Assembly (NCBI GenBank): GCA_028823855.1
Contig: JAPPFL010000067.1
Location: forward strand, 1-64,000
DNA length: 64,000 nt
Direction of reading: 5' to 3'
From: Albidovulum sp.
Lineage (GTDB): Bacteria; Pseudomonadota; Alphaproteobacteria; Rhodobacterales; Rhodobacteraceae
Under the pieces are notes generated by a model that saw nothing but the letters and a program-made list of their open reading frames with translations, did no database searches and was not told the origin of the DNA. The translations under genes and the position numbers were made by a program. Shown piece by piece: positions 1-9,748 of the stretch; position 1 is the first letter of the stretch, and each line of letters opens with the position of its first letter.

Positions 1-502
1 AGTGCCTGACATGAAAAACAGAATCAAAACAATGACTTATGATTCAGCCTCTAAAGAAAATTATCAAAGAGTTTCTCAATCGAGATGTCCCGACGACAGA
101 GTCTTTAAAACCATCGCAGGAATTTCTTCTTAAGCGCATCCTACTCAGGAGAGTCAATCCGCTGTTGGGAATGATCATCAGCGACTACGGCCTATCCTGA
201 AGCCCGGGAATCGCCGATTTTCAAGTGCAGCACTAGCTTCTATCGGCGACTTCTATAGCCCGAACATCGTGCACGGCCACTAATTTCTCTTTTAGGCGCC
301 AAATGAGAAATTCACGCTTCCTGACCTCAATGCTTGCGAAACGGCCAACTGATTCAGCCTTGATCGGTTCGACTGCTCGGCATTAGTCTAATCGCATCTA
401 CCCGGGTCATATTCCCATGAAGATCTTCGCTTTCGCGGGCTCCGTCGCGCCTTTTGGACCGCCTAGCTCCGTTCCGACAAGACTTTGATCTTGCCCGCCT
501 TG
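1..502. other. Left-edge stretch without a recognised gene
   Basis: No family could be recognised on either strand. A 40-residue open frame (11 to 133, plus strand) starts with ATG but has no clear Shine-Dalgarno sequence and resembles nothing I know. The last part is the region downstream of the minus-strand methyltransferase gene. Confidence 0.4.
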
Positions 503-1342
503 TTAGCCCGCGATCCTCCTCGCTGTTTCCCACGCTAGAAGGGATTTTTTTATTGGCAGCCCCCATTCATATCCGCCCAGCGCGCCAGTCCGCCTGATGA
601 CCCGGTGGCACGGGATTAACCAGCTTACCGGGTTGCGTCCAATGGCTGATCCGGCAGCTCTAGACGCCTTCGGATTTCCGGCAAATCGAGCAATTTCAGT
701 GTAAGTTGCGACCCGTCCCTCCGGAATAGTCATCAGAGCTTCCCAGACTTTGATTTGAAAGGGCGTGCCCGCGAGCAGGAGGCGCGTTTCGCCCTTTTGT
801 TCAAGTATTGAATTTGTCCAAGTCGAGGCAAAGGCCGAATCCTCGACGTAACAGGCTCGCGGCCACCGGCTCGCCATGTTCATGAAAACCGATTTGCGAC
901 CACACTCGGCGGCAAATGCTAGACCGCAGATTCCCAGTTTCGTGCAAAGAGCCAGCATGTCTCCGAAGGGGCTGTCGAACCAGCCGTAGCGGATCGTGAG
1001 TCCGAGCCCTTTCCGAGCGAATTCGCCAGGAGTCATGGCTTCCCAGCGAACGAATAGGTCGTAAAGCCGGCTTGAACTGGACAAGCCCAGCGAATTCGCA
1101 GTGCCCAACGTGGTTTCGTTCTCCTGCAAAAGCGATTTCGCCCGATCAAGAACAATGAACTGCTGGTATCTCTTGGGAGAAATGCCCGCCCATTTCGAAA
1201 ATACCTTCTGAAAGTGAGGAGAACTCATTCCCATTGCCGACGCCAGCTCGTCCAATTTCATTGGCTGGTCGCCGGATTTTTCAATCGTTTCGATAGCCCG
1301 CGCTATAACGCGGTAGTGATATGCGTCGCTTCTGTCGTGCAC
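503..1342 (-). CDS. AraC-type regulator fused to O6-methylguanine-DNA methyltransferase (Ada-like)
   Basis: The protein should remove alkyl groups from O6-alkylguanine by transfer to its own cysteine. It joins an N-terminal AraC-type helix-turn-helix (roughly residues 5-110) to a methyltransferase domain carrying the active-site motif PCHRV, with the acceptor Cys about 35 residues from the C terminus, followed by the usual RxxGALxGYxWG-like stretch. The N-terminal zinc/methylphosphotriester domain of E. coli Ada is absent, so methylation-triggered activation would have to work differently. I chose the GTG at 1342 because GGAGA lies about 8 bases upstream and the length (279 aa) suits the family. 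An ATG at 1498 would add 52 residues and overlap the start of divergent nth. Pairing with nth places two base-repair genes back to back. Confidence 0.85.
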   Translation of the reverse strand: MHDRSDAYHYRVIARAIETIEKSGDQPMKLDELASAMGMSSPHFQKVFSKWAGISPKRYQQFIVLDRAKSLLQENETTLGTANSLGLSSSSRLYDLFVRWEAMTPGEFARKGLGLTIRYGWFDSPFGDMLALCTKLGICGLAFAAECGRKSVFMNMASRWPRACYVEDSAFASTWTNSILEQKGETRLLLAGTPFQIKVWEALMTIPEGRVATYTEIARFAGNPKASRAAGSAIGRNPVSWLIPCHRVIRRTGALGGYEWGLPIKKSLLAWETARRIAG

Positions 1343-1458
1343 GGCAGTTCTCCGTTTTCGCCGTTGAATAATTGCTTCAACCAGCGCGGTCGAACCGAAT
1401 CTTGCGTAATCGCGCAAACGGTCTTGCTCAAGCCGCAATTCGGCGTCATAGGGGCGCA

Positions 1459-2103
1459 ATGGAAACGCATGCGGAATATCGTAGGATTTGCGAGGCATTC
1501 CAGCGGTTCAAGGAACGCGAGGCCGAACCGAAGGGCGAACTTGAGCACGTCAATGCCTATACTCTTCTCGTTGCGGTCGCGCTGTCGGCTCAGGCGACAG
1601 ATGTCGGTGTCAACAAGGCCACGCGCGCATTGTTCGAGATTGCGGACACTCCGAAAAAGATGCTGGATCTAGGCGAAGACAGGCTGATAGGCTACATAAA
1701 ATCAATCGGCCTTTATCGAAACAAGGCAAGGAATATAATCAAGCTCTCGCGCCAGCTGAACGAAGAGTTCGACGGCGAGGTGCCATCGTCCCGAGCCGCT
1801 CTGGAGTCATTGCCGGGAGTTGGCCGCAAGACAGCGAATGTTGTTCTCAACATGTGGTTCCGGCATCCTGCTCAAGCGGTCGATACGCACATATTTCGCG
1901 TCGGCAATCGCACTGGGATCGCGCCGGGAAAAAACGTGGAGCAGGTTGAACGAAGCATTGAAGACCGCGTTCCAGCGCAATACCAGCAGCATGCGCACCA
2001 CTGGCTAATTCTCCACGGTCGCTATGTATGCAAGGCGAGGAAGCCCTTGTGCGGAAGGTGCCTAATCGAGGATCTCTGCCCGTATGACGAAAAACAGCTC
2101 TAA
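1459..2103 (+). CDS. nth: Endonuclease III, DNA glycosylase/AP lyase
   Basis: Base-excision repair enzyme that removes oxidised pyrimidines and cleaves the abasic site. The helix-hairpin-helix LPGVGRKTAN holds the catalytic lysine (K124), the catalytic aspartate lies in AVDTHIFRV (D142), and four cysteines C191, C198, C201 and C207 have the exact C-x6-C-x2-C-x5-C spacing of the [4Fe-4S] cluster. At 214 aa it has normal family length. The start at 1459 follows a purine-rich AGGGGC. The open frame extends upstream to 1372, but those extra residues do not look like the family. It is divergent from the alkyltransferase gene, with about 116 bases between them for both promoters. Confidence 0.96.
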   Translation: METHAEYRRICEAFQRFKEREAEPKGELEHVNAYTLLVAVALSAQATDVGVNKATRALFEIADTPKKMLDLGEDRLIGYIKSIGLYRNKARNIIKLSRQLNEEFDGEVPSSRAALESLPGVGRKTANVVLNMWFRHPAQAVDTHIFRVGNRTGIAPGKNVEQVERSIEDRVPAQYQQHAHHWLILHGRYVCKARKPLCGRCLIEDLCPYDEKQL

Positions 2104-2166
2104 GGGAGCAAGCCTTCGTCCGGTTGAGGCTTCTAAGGCAGGCTGGCTGAATTCTAGAATCGGAAC

Positions 2167-3162
2167 ATGAAAAAAAGATTCCAGGTTGTTGGTATCGGCA
2201 ATGCGCTTGTCGACATGCTTTGCCACGTAGACGAAAATTTTCTCGAAGATTACCGGGTTGCGAAGGGAGTTATGCAACTTATCGATCTAGATCGCGCTAG
2301 CGAACTGAGCGGCCCTCTGAGAACCGCTACGGCCGTCTGCGGCGGTTCGGCCGCAAATACGATCGCGGGCTTGGCGCAGCTGGGACATAAGACCGCATAT
2401 GTGGGAAAGGTAAAGAAGGATCGGCTCGGATGCCTGTTTTCCGAAGACATACGGTCATTGAAAGTAACATTTGAGACGGAGTTGGCCGCCGCGGAAAACA
2501 AATTTGAAACCGGGCGCTGCATCGTCCTAGTTACGCCGGACGGCGAGAGGTCGATGAACACTTATCTCGGAGCGTCGGAATACCTTGCTCCCTCCGATAT
2601 CGACGCGGACATCCTTGGCAATTCTGAATGGCTCTACTTGGAAGGATATCGCTTTGACGGCCCCGACAGCCAGAAGGCATTTGTCGACGCAGTTCACGAA
2701 TGCAAGAAAGCCGGCGGGCGAGTCGCATTGACGCTCTCGGACCCGTTTTGCGTCGAACGCCATCGAGAAGCGTTTCGTTCACTTTTGTCTAGCGGGCTCG
2801 ACATACTATTTTGCAACCGGCAAGAACTTCTTTCTTTGTACCAAACGCAGGAACTGGATATCGCTTTGGACGCTTCGGCGAGCGAAGCCGGGATCGTCGC
2901 ATGCACGCTTTCCGAAAACGGAGCGACAATTGCTCGCGGGAACGAACGTTTTCGAGTCGAAGCCTACAATGTAGACGTTGTCGACGTGACAGGCGCAGGA
3001 GACTTGTTCGCGGCGGGGTTCCTCCATGGAGTGCTTAATTGCGTCGATCTCGCGGCATGCGCTCGTTTCGGCTGCGCCGCCGCCTCGGAAATCGTTGCGC
3101 ATATCGGCGCGAGACCGGAATCGAATCTTGACGATGTCTTCAGGCTACGGGGCCTCCACTAA
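2167..3162 (+). CDS. Adenosine kinase (PfkB family sugar kinase)
   Basis: Predicted to phosphorylate adenosine to AMP with ATP (purine salvage). It is a 331-residue PfkB protein: the N terminus has the GxGNALVD and CGGSAANT substrate-binding motifs, and the C-terminal signature DVTGAGDLFAAGF (D273 to about 285) contains the catalytic base D279 and the anion hole. This N-terminal pattern is typical of the bacterial adenosine kinase branch, although another nucleoside or sugar substrate cannot be excluded. It lies 63 bases after nth on the same strand, and the Shine-Dalgarno is weak (CGGAAC). Confidence 0.88.
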   Translation: MKKRFQVVGIGNALVDMLCHVDENFLEDYRVAKGVMQLIDLDRASELSGPLRTATAVCGGSAANTIAGLAQLGHKTAYVGKVKKDRLGCLFSEDIRSLKVTFETELAAAENKFETGRCIVLVTPDGERSMNTYLGASEYLAPSDIDADILGNSEWLYLEGYRFDGPDSQKAFVDAVHECKKAGGRVALTLSDPFCVERHREAFRSLLSSGLDILFCNRQELLSLYQTQELDIALDASASEAGIVACTLSENGATIARGNERFRVEAYNVDVVDVTGAGDLFAAGFLHGVLNCVDLAACARFGCAAASEIVAHIGARPESNLDDVFRLRGLH

Positions 3163-3269
3163 TATTGCGGTCGCCGCGCCCGCTTTGCGAAAAATTCTAG
3201 ATTGGAGGGTTGCAGATTCGCTATCTCTGGCGGATTAACGGCATTGGCGACGGAAAGCGGAAACTTGAA

Positions 3270-3647
3270 ATGGCATACGAATACGACCAGCAGAATATTT
3301 TCGCCAAGATACTTAGAGGCGAAATTCCTTGCGACAAAGTATTGGAGACCGAGCACAGTCTAGCGTTCAACGATATCGCCCCGCAGGCGCCCGTGCATGT
3401 TTTAGTCGTTCCAAAGGGACAATATGTGTGCTTCGACCATTTTGCCGAAAGCGCGTCCGACGAGGAAATCGCCGATTTCTCCAAGGCGATAGCGGACGTG
3501 TGTCGCATGAAAGGCGTCAGCGCCGATTCCGGTAGCGGATACAGGCTGATTTCCAATGCCGGACCGGACGGTGTTCAGGAAGTTCCGCACCTGCATGTCC
3601 ACGTTCTCGGCGGTCGGCGCATAGGCCGAATGATCCAGCCCGCCTGA
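3270..3647 (+). CDS. HIT family nucleotide hydrolase
   Basis: Histidine-triad protein of the Hint branch, 125 aa. These enzymes hydrolyse purine nucleoside phosphoramidates or related dinucleotides. The histidine triad HLHVHVL (H107, H109, H111) is intact near the C terminus, and the N-terminal IFAKILRGEIP motif and FNDIAPQAPVHVLVVPK stretch are typical. The open frame begins at 3210, but homologues start at the ATG at 3270. It follows adenosine kinase by about 110 bases, and both handle adenine nucleotides, though a functional link is only inferred. Confidence 0.92.
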   Translation: MAYEYDQQNIFAKILRGEIPCDKVLETEHSLAFNDIAPQAPVHVLVVPKGQYVCFDHFAESASDEEIADFSKAIADVCRMKGVSADSGSGYRLISNAGPDGVQEVPHLHVHVLGGRRIGRMIQPA

Positions 3648-3769
3648 AAGCTCCCGTCAAAGTTATTCTCGAAAAGCGCACCTGCGAAACGGTTTGCTGA
3701 ATTGCGCGGAGCCAGCCGCCCACTACTAGCAGGCGTCGAACCGCGAATCCGGCGAGCTAGGGGCGGTCA

Positions 3770-4822
3770 ATGAGCCGCCTGAAGGTCGTTGTCGTCGGTA
3801 GCGGCATCGTAGGCTCGAGCTTTTCATGGTGGCTTTCGGTTGCCGGCGCGGAAGTAACGGTCGTCACTCGCGACGGACCCGGAATCGGCGATTCCGCTAC
3901 GTCAAGCAGCTGGTCGTGGATCAATGCCGGCCGTGGCGCTTCGCTCGAATATTCGAGATTTCGCCTAAGAAGCATCCGGATTTGGGATGAGCTATTGGCT
4001 CGAGTTTCCGGAATTCCCGTTTCGGGCAACGGCTCGCTGTTCTGGGACAAGTCCCGCGAGAGGCTGGAAGCGATAGAAAGAAAATTCAGTTCGCTCGGTC
4101 TCGACTGCGAATTTTTAACGGCTACTCGATTGGCTTCGGTCGCACCGTACTTGAAGGAATTGCCGCCTTTCGCCGTGCTCACCCGTTCCGACAGGGCAAT
4201 CGAGCCTGTTCAGGCCGCGGAAGCATTGCTGAAGGCATCGGGCGCCACGGTGATCAACGCGCGGGTGCAAGCTCTGATCGCCGATGACTCGCGAATATCG
4301 GGAGTGATGACAGCGCGTGGAAGAATTCCGGCGGACGAAGTCGTTGTGGCAGCTGGATTGGGCTCCTCGGAACTGCTGCAAAGCGCGGGGCTTAAGCTAG
4401 GCTTGAATTCTACCGACGGTGTTCTTGCGTATTCCTCGCCAATGCCTGGATTTCTAAATCATCTTGTCATCGATCCCAGATTTCACGTTCGGCAGGATTG
4501 GATGGGGCGGCTGGTTGTAGGCGGTCGATTCGACGGGCAGGGCGCGGAAGTCCCTAGCCAGGTCGCCGCTCGGCGTCAATTCGACTTGGCCATGTCCAGT
4601 TTGGACTGCAAGCATGAGCCGGTACTGGACTTTTTTACAGTCGGCCGGCGGGTCCTCCCGGTCGACGGCCTTCCCAAAATCGGCAGACTGGGCGGGCTCG
4701 GCGGGCTTTATTTGGCCGTCATGCATTCGGGAATGACGAATGCCGCAGCGGCCGGAAAGTTCGGGACGCAGGAAATCCTAACGGGAAATCGCGACAAGGC
4801 GCTAAAGCCATTTTCGCCTTAG
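3770..4822 (+). CDS. FAD-dependent oxidoreductase (DAO family)
   Basis: A 350-residue flavoprotein with an N-terminal dinucleotide-binding fold (VVVGSGIVGSS, residues about 5-16) and the later FAD contacts VVAAGLGSSELL and GLYLAVMHSGMTNA. This architecture is that of D-amino-acid/glycine/sarcosine oxidases and dehydrogenases, which oxidise C-N bonds of amino acids and amines. I cannot assign the substrate. AGGGGC lies 8 bases before the ATG. It stands alone, with 122 bases to the HIT gene and more than 800 bases of apparently empty DNA after it. Confidence 0.85.
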   Translation: MSRLKVVVVGSGIVGSSFSWWLSVAGAEVTVVTRDGPGIGDSATSSSWSWINAGRGASLEYSRFRLRSIRIWDELLARVSGIPVSGNGSLFWDKSRERLEAIERKFSSLGLDCEFLTATRLASVAPYLKELPPFAVLTRSDRAIEPVQAAEALLKASGATVINARVQALIADDSRISGVMTARGRIPADEVVVAAGLGSSELLQSAGLKLGLNSTDGVLAYSSPMPGFLNHLVIDPRFHVRQDWMGRLVVGGRFDGQGAEVPSQVAARRQFDLAMSSLDCKHEPVLDFFTVGRRVLPVDGLPKIGRLGGLGGLYLAVMHSGMTNAAAAGKFGTQEILTGNRDKALKPFSP

Positions 4823-5667
4823 CGTCCAACTGATAGGTTTTGGCCATCCTGGTTTGATTCGAGCATAAGTCCTACTGCCGGGTCCGGTCGCCGGTATCCG
4901 GGCCGAGGTTCTTGCAGTTTCGCGTGCTGGGCGGAAAACAGTAATTATTCCGATTCTTGGCTTTATTGTCGAATTCGCAAGTCAGAATTCAAGCGTCGCG
5001 CGAGTGAATCCGAAATTATTCGGTCGATGGGATAGAACCTGCCGGAGGACCGGCAATTTCCTGATTTGCGATTAAGCGACAGCCTCCACTGAAGAATTTA
5101 TCGAAATTTGGTTGCCTGCACTAACTATATTCTATGCACCCGTTTCGCAAAATCGGATGTTGCGAAACTCAGCTTTCGCGATTGGTTGCCGAGATTCTCG
5201 ATCTCCAAGCCTATGGACGCCCGCAGGGAATTGAAGAATCGATAATTTTTCCGGCTGCCAACGGGGAATTTATTGTGCGATCGCTCGAACTGGCCCGAGG
5301 ACTGCGATTTCGGGGGCTCTCGGACGTGATATCCGTAGGCGTATGGTCCGCGGCCGAGGATTCTAGCCCGCCGAGCGTATTTGGACGGTGCTAAGCGCAC
5401 GGTATAGTTTAGCCGGGACGCCGCGACGCGGACATGCGATGCCGTGCGACCCCGCGCGTCATCGGTCTGTCACGTGCGATTCAATTTTCGGTTTCAAACT
5501 GGGAATTGAAACAGGCCTGCGCGATATACCCAAATTTCTACGCGAAGTCGCGCATTGGTTCCTGGCCAAGTTCAGCAGATGGGGGACAAAACCGAGTCAT
5601 CGTTGTTGAATTGTTCGGTTCGCGAGCAATCGCGCGCAAACCGAATTTCGAAAATGCGGGTCATTGC
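4823..5667. other. Non-coding stretch between FAD oxidoreductase and SRPBCC genes
   Basis: No recognisable protein on either strand. A short perfect hairpin (TGCCGG, four-base loop, CCGGCA) sits at 5040-5055 but is over 200 bases past the oxidoreductase stop and lacks a T-run, so I do not call it a terminator. The open frame 5134-5394 resembles no family. Confidence 0.4.
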
Positions 5668-6132
5668 TCAGGTTTCGCAAGCGGACTTGTAGGCCTGTTC
5701 GAAAATCATGCCCCAGGCGCCGTTATATCCGCCGCGACACATTTCCGCCATGTCTCCGAACGCTTCCCAGTTGCTCTGTGTGAGTTCGACTCTAGTTCCG
5801 CCGCCGTCCAGAGCGGTAAACCCAATTTCGAGCAGAGTCTCAACTCTCGTCGTCTCCGACGGGTGAGGAATATGAAAGTCCATACCGATAAATTCATGCG
5901 GCTTGTAGGATTTTACGGTGCCCCACAAGTGTTCCTCGTCCGTGTCGCTTACTTCCGCGATCCTTCCGCCTTCGACCGGCTCGATTCGAAGCGATTTGGT
6001 GCTTCCGCCTCTCATGACAGAGATAGAAATTTTGGAAAGCGGCCACCAGTTCGCCATTCCGCCGAGAAACATGTCGAATGCCTTTTCCTGGCTGCAAGGT
6101 ACTTCGATCGATTTTACAAGAGGTTCCAGCAT
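5668..6132 (-). CDS. SRPBCC (START/AHSA1-like) domain protein
   Basis: A 154-residue single-domain protein of the helix-grip superfamily that binds hydrophobic ligands. Visible hallmarks are the N-terminal strand KSIEVPCSQEKAFDMF, the central WG-turn-like segment (EEHLWGTVKSYKPHEFIGMDFHI), and the C-terminal pair GGGTRVELTQSNW followed by a long terminal helix. It is closest in style to the Aha1-like environmental branch (COG3832), whose ligands are mostly unknown. AGGA precedes the ATG at good spacing. No neighbours share the strand, so context gives no clue. Confidence 0.82.
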   Translation of the reverse strand: MLEPLVKSIEVPCSQEKAFDMFLGGMANWWPLSKISISVMRGGSTKSLRIEPVEGGRIAEVSDTDEEHLWGTVKSYKPHEFIGMDFHIPHPSETTRVETLLEIGFTALDGGGTRVELTQSNWEAFGDMAEMCRGGYNGAWGMIFEQAYKSACET

Positions 6133-6588
6133 TTGGTTTCCTATTCATATGTGGTCGGCTCGCAGTCCAAGCCTTAGTGCCGGACTTATGCCAGAAGCGG
6201 GCAATTCGGCAAGGCCGGAAAATCCGTTAGGAAATTGATCGTACGCGCCCGCGGGATCATCGGAAGTTTCATCGCGCCAGCTTAGTATGCGTCAAGTTCG
6301 GCGATTCGGCGGAATGCCCATGGATGTATTTGGAAAAATTCGGCGGCAATCTCTAGAAGCGACTAGCGGCGCCTCGCGCCGGCAAGCCTGGGGGAAGACG
6401 CAACAGACTCAACAGTGCGGATTTGCCGTTCGATACATGAGACTATGAATCAATTTGAATTGATACCGATCAAGCGGTGGCGGGCGGTTATCGAGGCGGC
6501 CGCTGAACTAGACTTGACCGCGCAATGGCGAATGCTATCAAGGAAGAATATTCAAGCGCGGATCTTTTGGTTTTCGGAGAGCGGTCCA
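6133..6588. other. Non-coding stretch upstream of the zf-CHCC gene
   Basis: Contains the promoter side of the divergent SRPBCC gene. The frame open from 6415 continues into the zinc protein, but residues before its inner ATG do not resemble the family. Nothing else was recognised. Confidence 0.35.
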
Positions 6589-6771
6589 ATGACTCACAAT
6601 GAACCCGAAACTGTGATTGTCGAAAATGAGCGCGTTTCTTGCGACGGCGGAGGCGCGCTCGGTCATCCAAGGGTATGGTACCTGATCCCGCGAGAAACCG
6701 GGCGAGTCGAATGCGGATATTGCGACAGGGTATTTATTCTAAAGGGTTGCGAAAGCAAAGAAAACCAATGA
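6589..6771 (+). CDS. Zinc-finger protein, zf-CHCC type
   Basis: A 60-residue protein with the CHCC zinc site formed by C18, H26, C42 and C45, set in the patterns CDGGGALGHPRVWY and VECGYCDRVFIL. Bacterial members are homologues of the mitochondrial complex I subunit NDUFS6 and are frequent in alphaproteobacteria; a role in respiratory complex I is inferred from that homology. I use the inner ATG at 6589, preceded by GGAGAG, because it gives the family's usual short length, rather than the upstream ATG at 6415. It lies 45 bases before polA on the same strand. Confidence 0.85.
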   Translation: MTHNEPETVIVENERVSCDGGGALGHPRVWYLIPRETGRVECGYCDRVFILKGCESKENQ

Positions 6772-6816
6772 CGATCGCTGGCAAAATAAGCCATTTCGTG
6801 CGAGGCCCGCATTAGC

Positions 6817-9630
6817 ATGGAAAATTTTGGAAATGGCCACCACTTGCAGCTCGTAGACGGATCGGGATTCGTCTTCAGAGCGTTTTTCCAGGCGGAACAC
6901 AGCCTTGGCGCGGATTACCGCTACAGAACCGACGGGCTGCCGGTCGGCGCGGTTCACCTGTTCTGCAACATGCTGATGAAGCTTGTCGAGGATCGAAGCA
7001 GTCCCGATGCGCCTACGCATTCGGCTGTGATATTCGATACGTCCGCAGCGACCTTTCGGAGCGAGATTTTTTCGGATTACAAGGCAAACAGGCCGTCTCC
7101 GCCTGAAGACTTGGTTCCGCAGTTCCCGCTTGTTCGGGAGGCGACGCGAGCGTTTAACTTCCCGTGCATAGAATTGGACGGCTACGAGGCCGATGACCTC
7201 ATCGCCACGTTCGCATCTCGCGCCAGAGACGCCGGGGGGAAAGTCACAATCGTTTCATCCGACAAGGATTTGATGCAGATCGTCGGCGGCGGCGTCGAAA
7301 TGTACGACACGATGAAGAACCGCCGCATCGGAGCGGAAGCAGTGTTCGAGAAGTTCGGAGTGGCTCCGGAAAAGGTAGTTGATGTCCAGGCTCTGTCGGG
7401 CGACTCCGTGGACAATATTCCTGGTGCGCCGGGAATCGGTCCGAAAATCGCGGCTCTCCTTATCAATGAATATGGCGACCTAGAGTCTCTTCTTCAAAGA
7501 GCGGAGGAAATCAAGCAGCCGAAGCGCCGCCAGACACTCGTCGAAAAAGCCGACCAGATTCGCATGTCGCGCAAACTGGTCGAGCTTCGTCTAGACGCGC
7601 CCGTGCCCGGCAGCCTCGAGGACCTGGAAATCAAATCGCCGGTAGCTTCGGATCTATTGCCATTTCTCCGAAGCATGGAATTCCGCACGATAACTCGCCG
7701 CGCCGCGGCGAAATTCTCGTCTCCCGATTCTGGAACACTCGATGAGTCCGTTGAATCCGGGAATGGGTACGACGTGGCCAAAGTGCCCTTTGATCGCGCC
7801 AAATACGAATGCGTGCGCAGCGAGGAGAGACTCGCGGCGTGGATCGAAAGGATTCGCGAACGCGGCTTCGTTGCGGTCGATACTGAAACGACCGGGCTGG
7901 ACGAAATGCAAGCGGAGTTGGTCGGGATCAGCCTCTCGGTGAGACCGGGCGATGCTTGCTACATTCCGGTCGCTCACAAGGCTGACGACGGGAGCGGCGA
8001 AAGCGGCGAGGCATTGTCGGAGGGCCAGATCGGGCGCGACGTAGCGGTCGGTCTGCTGCGCCCGGTGCTCGAAGACGATTCCATTCTCAAGATCGGGCAG
8101 AATATAAAATACGACTTAAAGATCCTGGCGCGGTACGGAATAGAGATTTCGCCCATAGACGATACGATGCTCATGTCGTACGCTCTTTACGGGGGGTTGC
8201 ACAGGTACTCCATGGAGCATTTGTCCGGACGCTACCTCGAGCACGAGCCAATTCCGATCAAGCAACTGCTAGGCACGGGAAAATCGGCAAAAACGTTCGA
8301 TAGGACGGAGATCGATTCGGCGACTGAATACGCGGCGGAAGACGCCGATATCACGCTTCGCCTGTGGAAAAAATTTCGCCCCGAACTTTCCAGGTCCGGC
8401 GTTTCAACGGTCTATCATACGCTTGAACGCCCTCTCGTTCCCGTGCTCGCCGACATGGAGAGAACCGGGATCAAGGTCGACCATTCATACCTCGCCGAAA
8501 TGTCGGTCCGGTTCGAAGAGCAGATCGAAGAACTCGGACGGCGCATCCACGCGCTGGCGGGACGGGATTTCAATATTGCGAGCCCCGCCCAGCTAGGCGA
8601 GATCTTGTTCGACGAATTGGGACTGCCCGGCGGCAAGAAGGGAAAAACCGGCGCCTACGCCACGGGAGCGGACATACTCGGCGACCTTGCTTCGGAGGGC
8701 CACGAGATATCCGGGCTAGTTCTCGACTGGCGCCAGCTTTCCAAGCTGAAGTCCACCTATACCGACGCGTTGCAGGCGCACATTCACCCTGAAACGGGGC
8801 GGGTGCACACGTCCTACTCTATCGCGGGAGCAAATACCGGTCGCCTGGCTTCGACCGACCCAAATCTTCAGAATATTCCCGTAAGGACCGAGGAAGGACG
8901 CAGAATAAGAGAAGCGTTTATTCCTGACGACGGCTGCGTCCTTCTGTCATTGGACTACAGCCAAATTGAGCTGAGAATCCTGGCGCACGCGGCCAAGCTG
9001 GAATCTTTGCGACAAGCGTTCGTCGAAGGGCAAGACATTCATGCCCTGACCGCATCGCAGATGTTCGGCGTGCCTGTCGAAAACATGGATCCGATGGTTC
9101 GACGCAGGGCCAAGGCAATAAATTTCGGCGTCATTTACGGGATCTCCGCTTTTGGTCTCGCTAGGAATCTACGCATACCGCGAAGTGAAGCGAAAGAGTT
9201 CATCGACAGGTACTTCGAGCGCTTTCCCGGCATTAGGGCCTACATGAAAGACACCGTCGAGTTCGGAAAACGCAACGGCTACGTCGAGACCCTGTTCGGA
9301 CGCAGGATCCATACGCCGATGATAAATTCCGGCGGTCCGCACGGCGCTTTCGCCAAGCGCGCCGCGATAAACGCGCCAATCCAGGGTTCCGCAGCCGACG
9401 TGATTCGGAGAGCCATGATTCGAATTCCGAAGGCCATTGCCGGGCTTCCCGCCAAAATGCTTCTGCAGGTGCACGACGAACTGCTGTTCGAGGTCGAGGA
9501 AAGCGCGGTCGAAGACACCGTCGATGCCGTACGAGACGTTATGGAAACGGCATCCCTTCCGGCCGTGGAATTCTTTTCGCCGCTCGTCGTAGAATCCGGT
9601 TCGGGGAGGAACTGGGCCGAGGCGCATTGA
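6817..9630 (+). CDS. polA: DNA polymerase I
   Basis: Complete 937-residue PolA for Okazaki fragment processing and repair. The N-terminal 5'-3' exonuclease/FEN domain (about 1-290) has VDGSGFVFRAFF, the metal motif YEADDLIATFA and the helix-hairpin region SVDNIPGAPGIGPK. A 3'-5' proofreading domain (about 330-530) retains the catalytic pair in DTETTGL (D355, E357). The polymerase domain (about 560-937) carries motif A with D713 (DYSQIELRILAH), the finger motif RRRAKAINFGVIYG, and motif C QVHDE (H886, D887, E888). All three activities therefore look intact. GAGG lies about 12 bases before the ATG. It converges with the DUF1285 gene downstream. Confidence 0.98.
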   Translation: MENFGNGHHLQLVDGSGFVFRAFFQAEHSLGADYRYRTDGLPVGAVHLFCNMLMKLVEDRSSPDAPTHSAVIFDTSAATFRSEIFSDYKANRPSPPEDLVPQFPLVREATRAFNFPCIELDGYEADDLIATFASRARDAGGKVTIVSSDKDLMQIVGGGVEMYDTMKNRRIGAEAVFEKFGVAPEKVVDVQALSGDSVDNIPGAPGIGPKIAALLINEYGDLESLLQRAEEIKQPKRRQTLVEKADQIRMSRKLVELRLDAPVPGSLEDLEIKSPVASDLLPFLRSMEFRTITRRAAAKFSSPDSGTLDESVESGNGYDVAKVPFDRAKYECVRSEERLAAWIERIRERGFVAVDTETTGLDEMQAELVGISLSVRPGDACYIPVAHKADDGSGESGEALSEGQIGRDVAVGLLRPVLEDDSILKIGQNIKYDLKILARYGIEISPIDDTMLMSYALYGGLHRYSMEHLSGRYLEHEPIPIKQLLGTGKSAKTFDRTEIDSATEYAAEDADITLRLWKKFRPELSRSGVSTVYHTLERPLVPVLADMERTGIKVDHSYLAEMSVRFEEQIEELGRRIHALAGRDFNIASPAQLGEILFDELGLPGGKKGKTGAYATGADILGDLASEGHEISGLVLDWRQLSKLKSTYTDALQAHIHPETGRVHTSYSIAGANTGRLASTDPNLQNIPVRTEEGRRIREAFIPDDGCVLLSLDYSQIELRILAHAAKLESLRQAFVEGQDIHALTASQMFGVPVENMDPMVRRRAKAINFGVIYGISAFGLARNLRIPRSEAKEFIDRYFERFPGIRAYMKDTVEFGKRNGYVETLFGRRIHTPMINSGGPHGAFAKRAAINAPIQGSAADVIRRAMIRIPKAIAGLPAKMLLQVHDELLFEVEESAVEDTVDAVRDVMETASLPAVEFFSPLVVESGSGRNWAEAH

Positions 9631-9748
9631 CGTTTCGCGCGCTCTACCTAGGCACGGCTCCGGAGAATCAAGTAGACCAGTATTTCGCCGATGAACCTAT
9701 CTTGAATTCTAAATCGAGAAAGCTGTCCTCAACTTCGCCGTCTAGCGC

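Noticed and set aside
11-133. Small 40-residue plus-strand frame at the left edge
   Set aside because: No ribosome binding site or recognisable pattern; the preceding sequence is outside the window.
1343-1498. Longer start for the Ada-like gene (ATG 1498)
   Set aside because: It would overlap nth, the extra 52 residues do not look like the family, and the GTG at 1342 has a good ribosome binding site.
5040-5055. Hairpin TGCCGG/CCGGCA as terminator of the FAD oxidoreductase gene
   Set aside because: It is over 200 bases from the stop, has a short stem and no T-run.
5134-5394. 86-codon plus-strand frame
   Set aside because: No Shine-Dalgarno, no family features, lies in decayed intergenic DNA.
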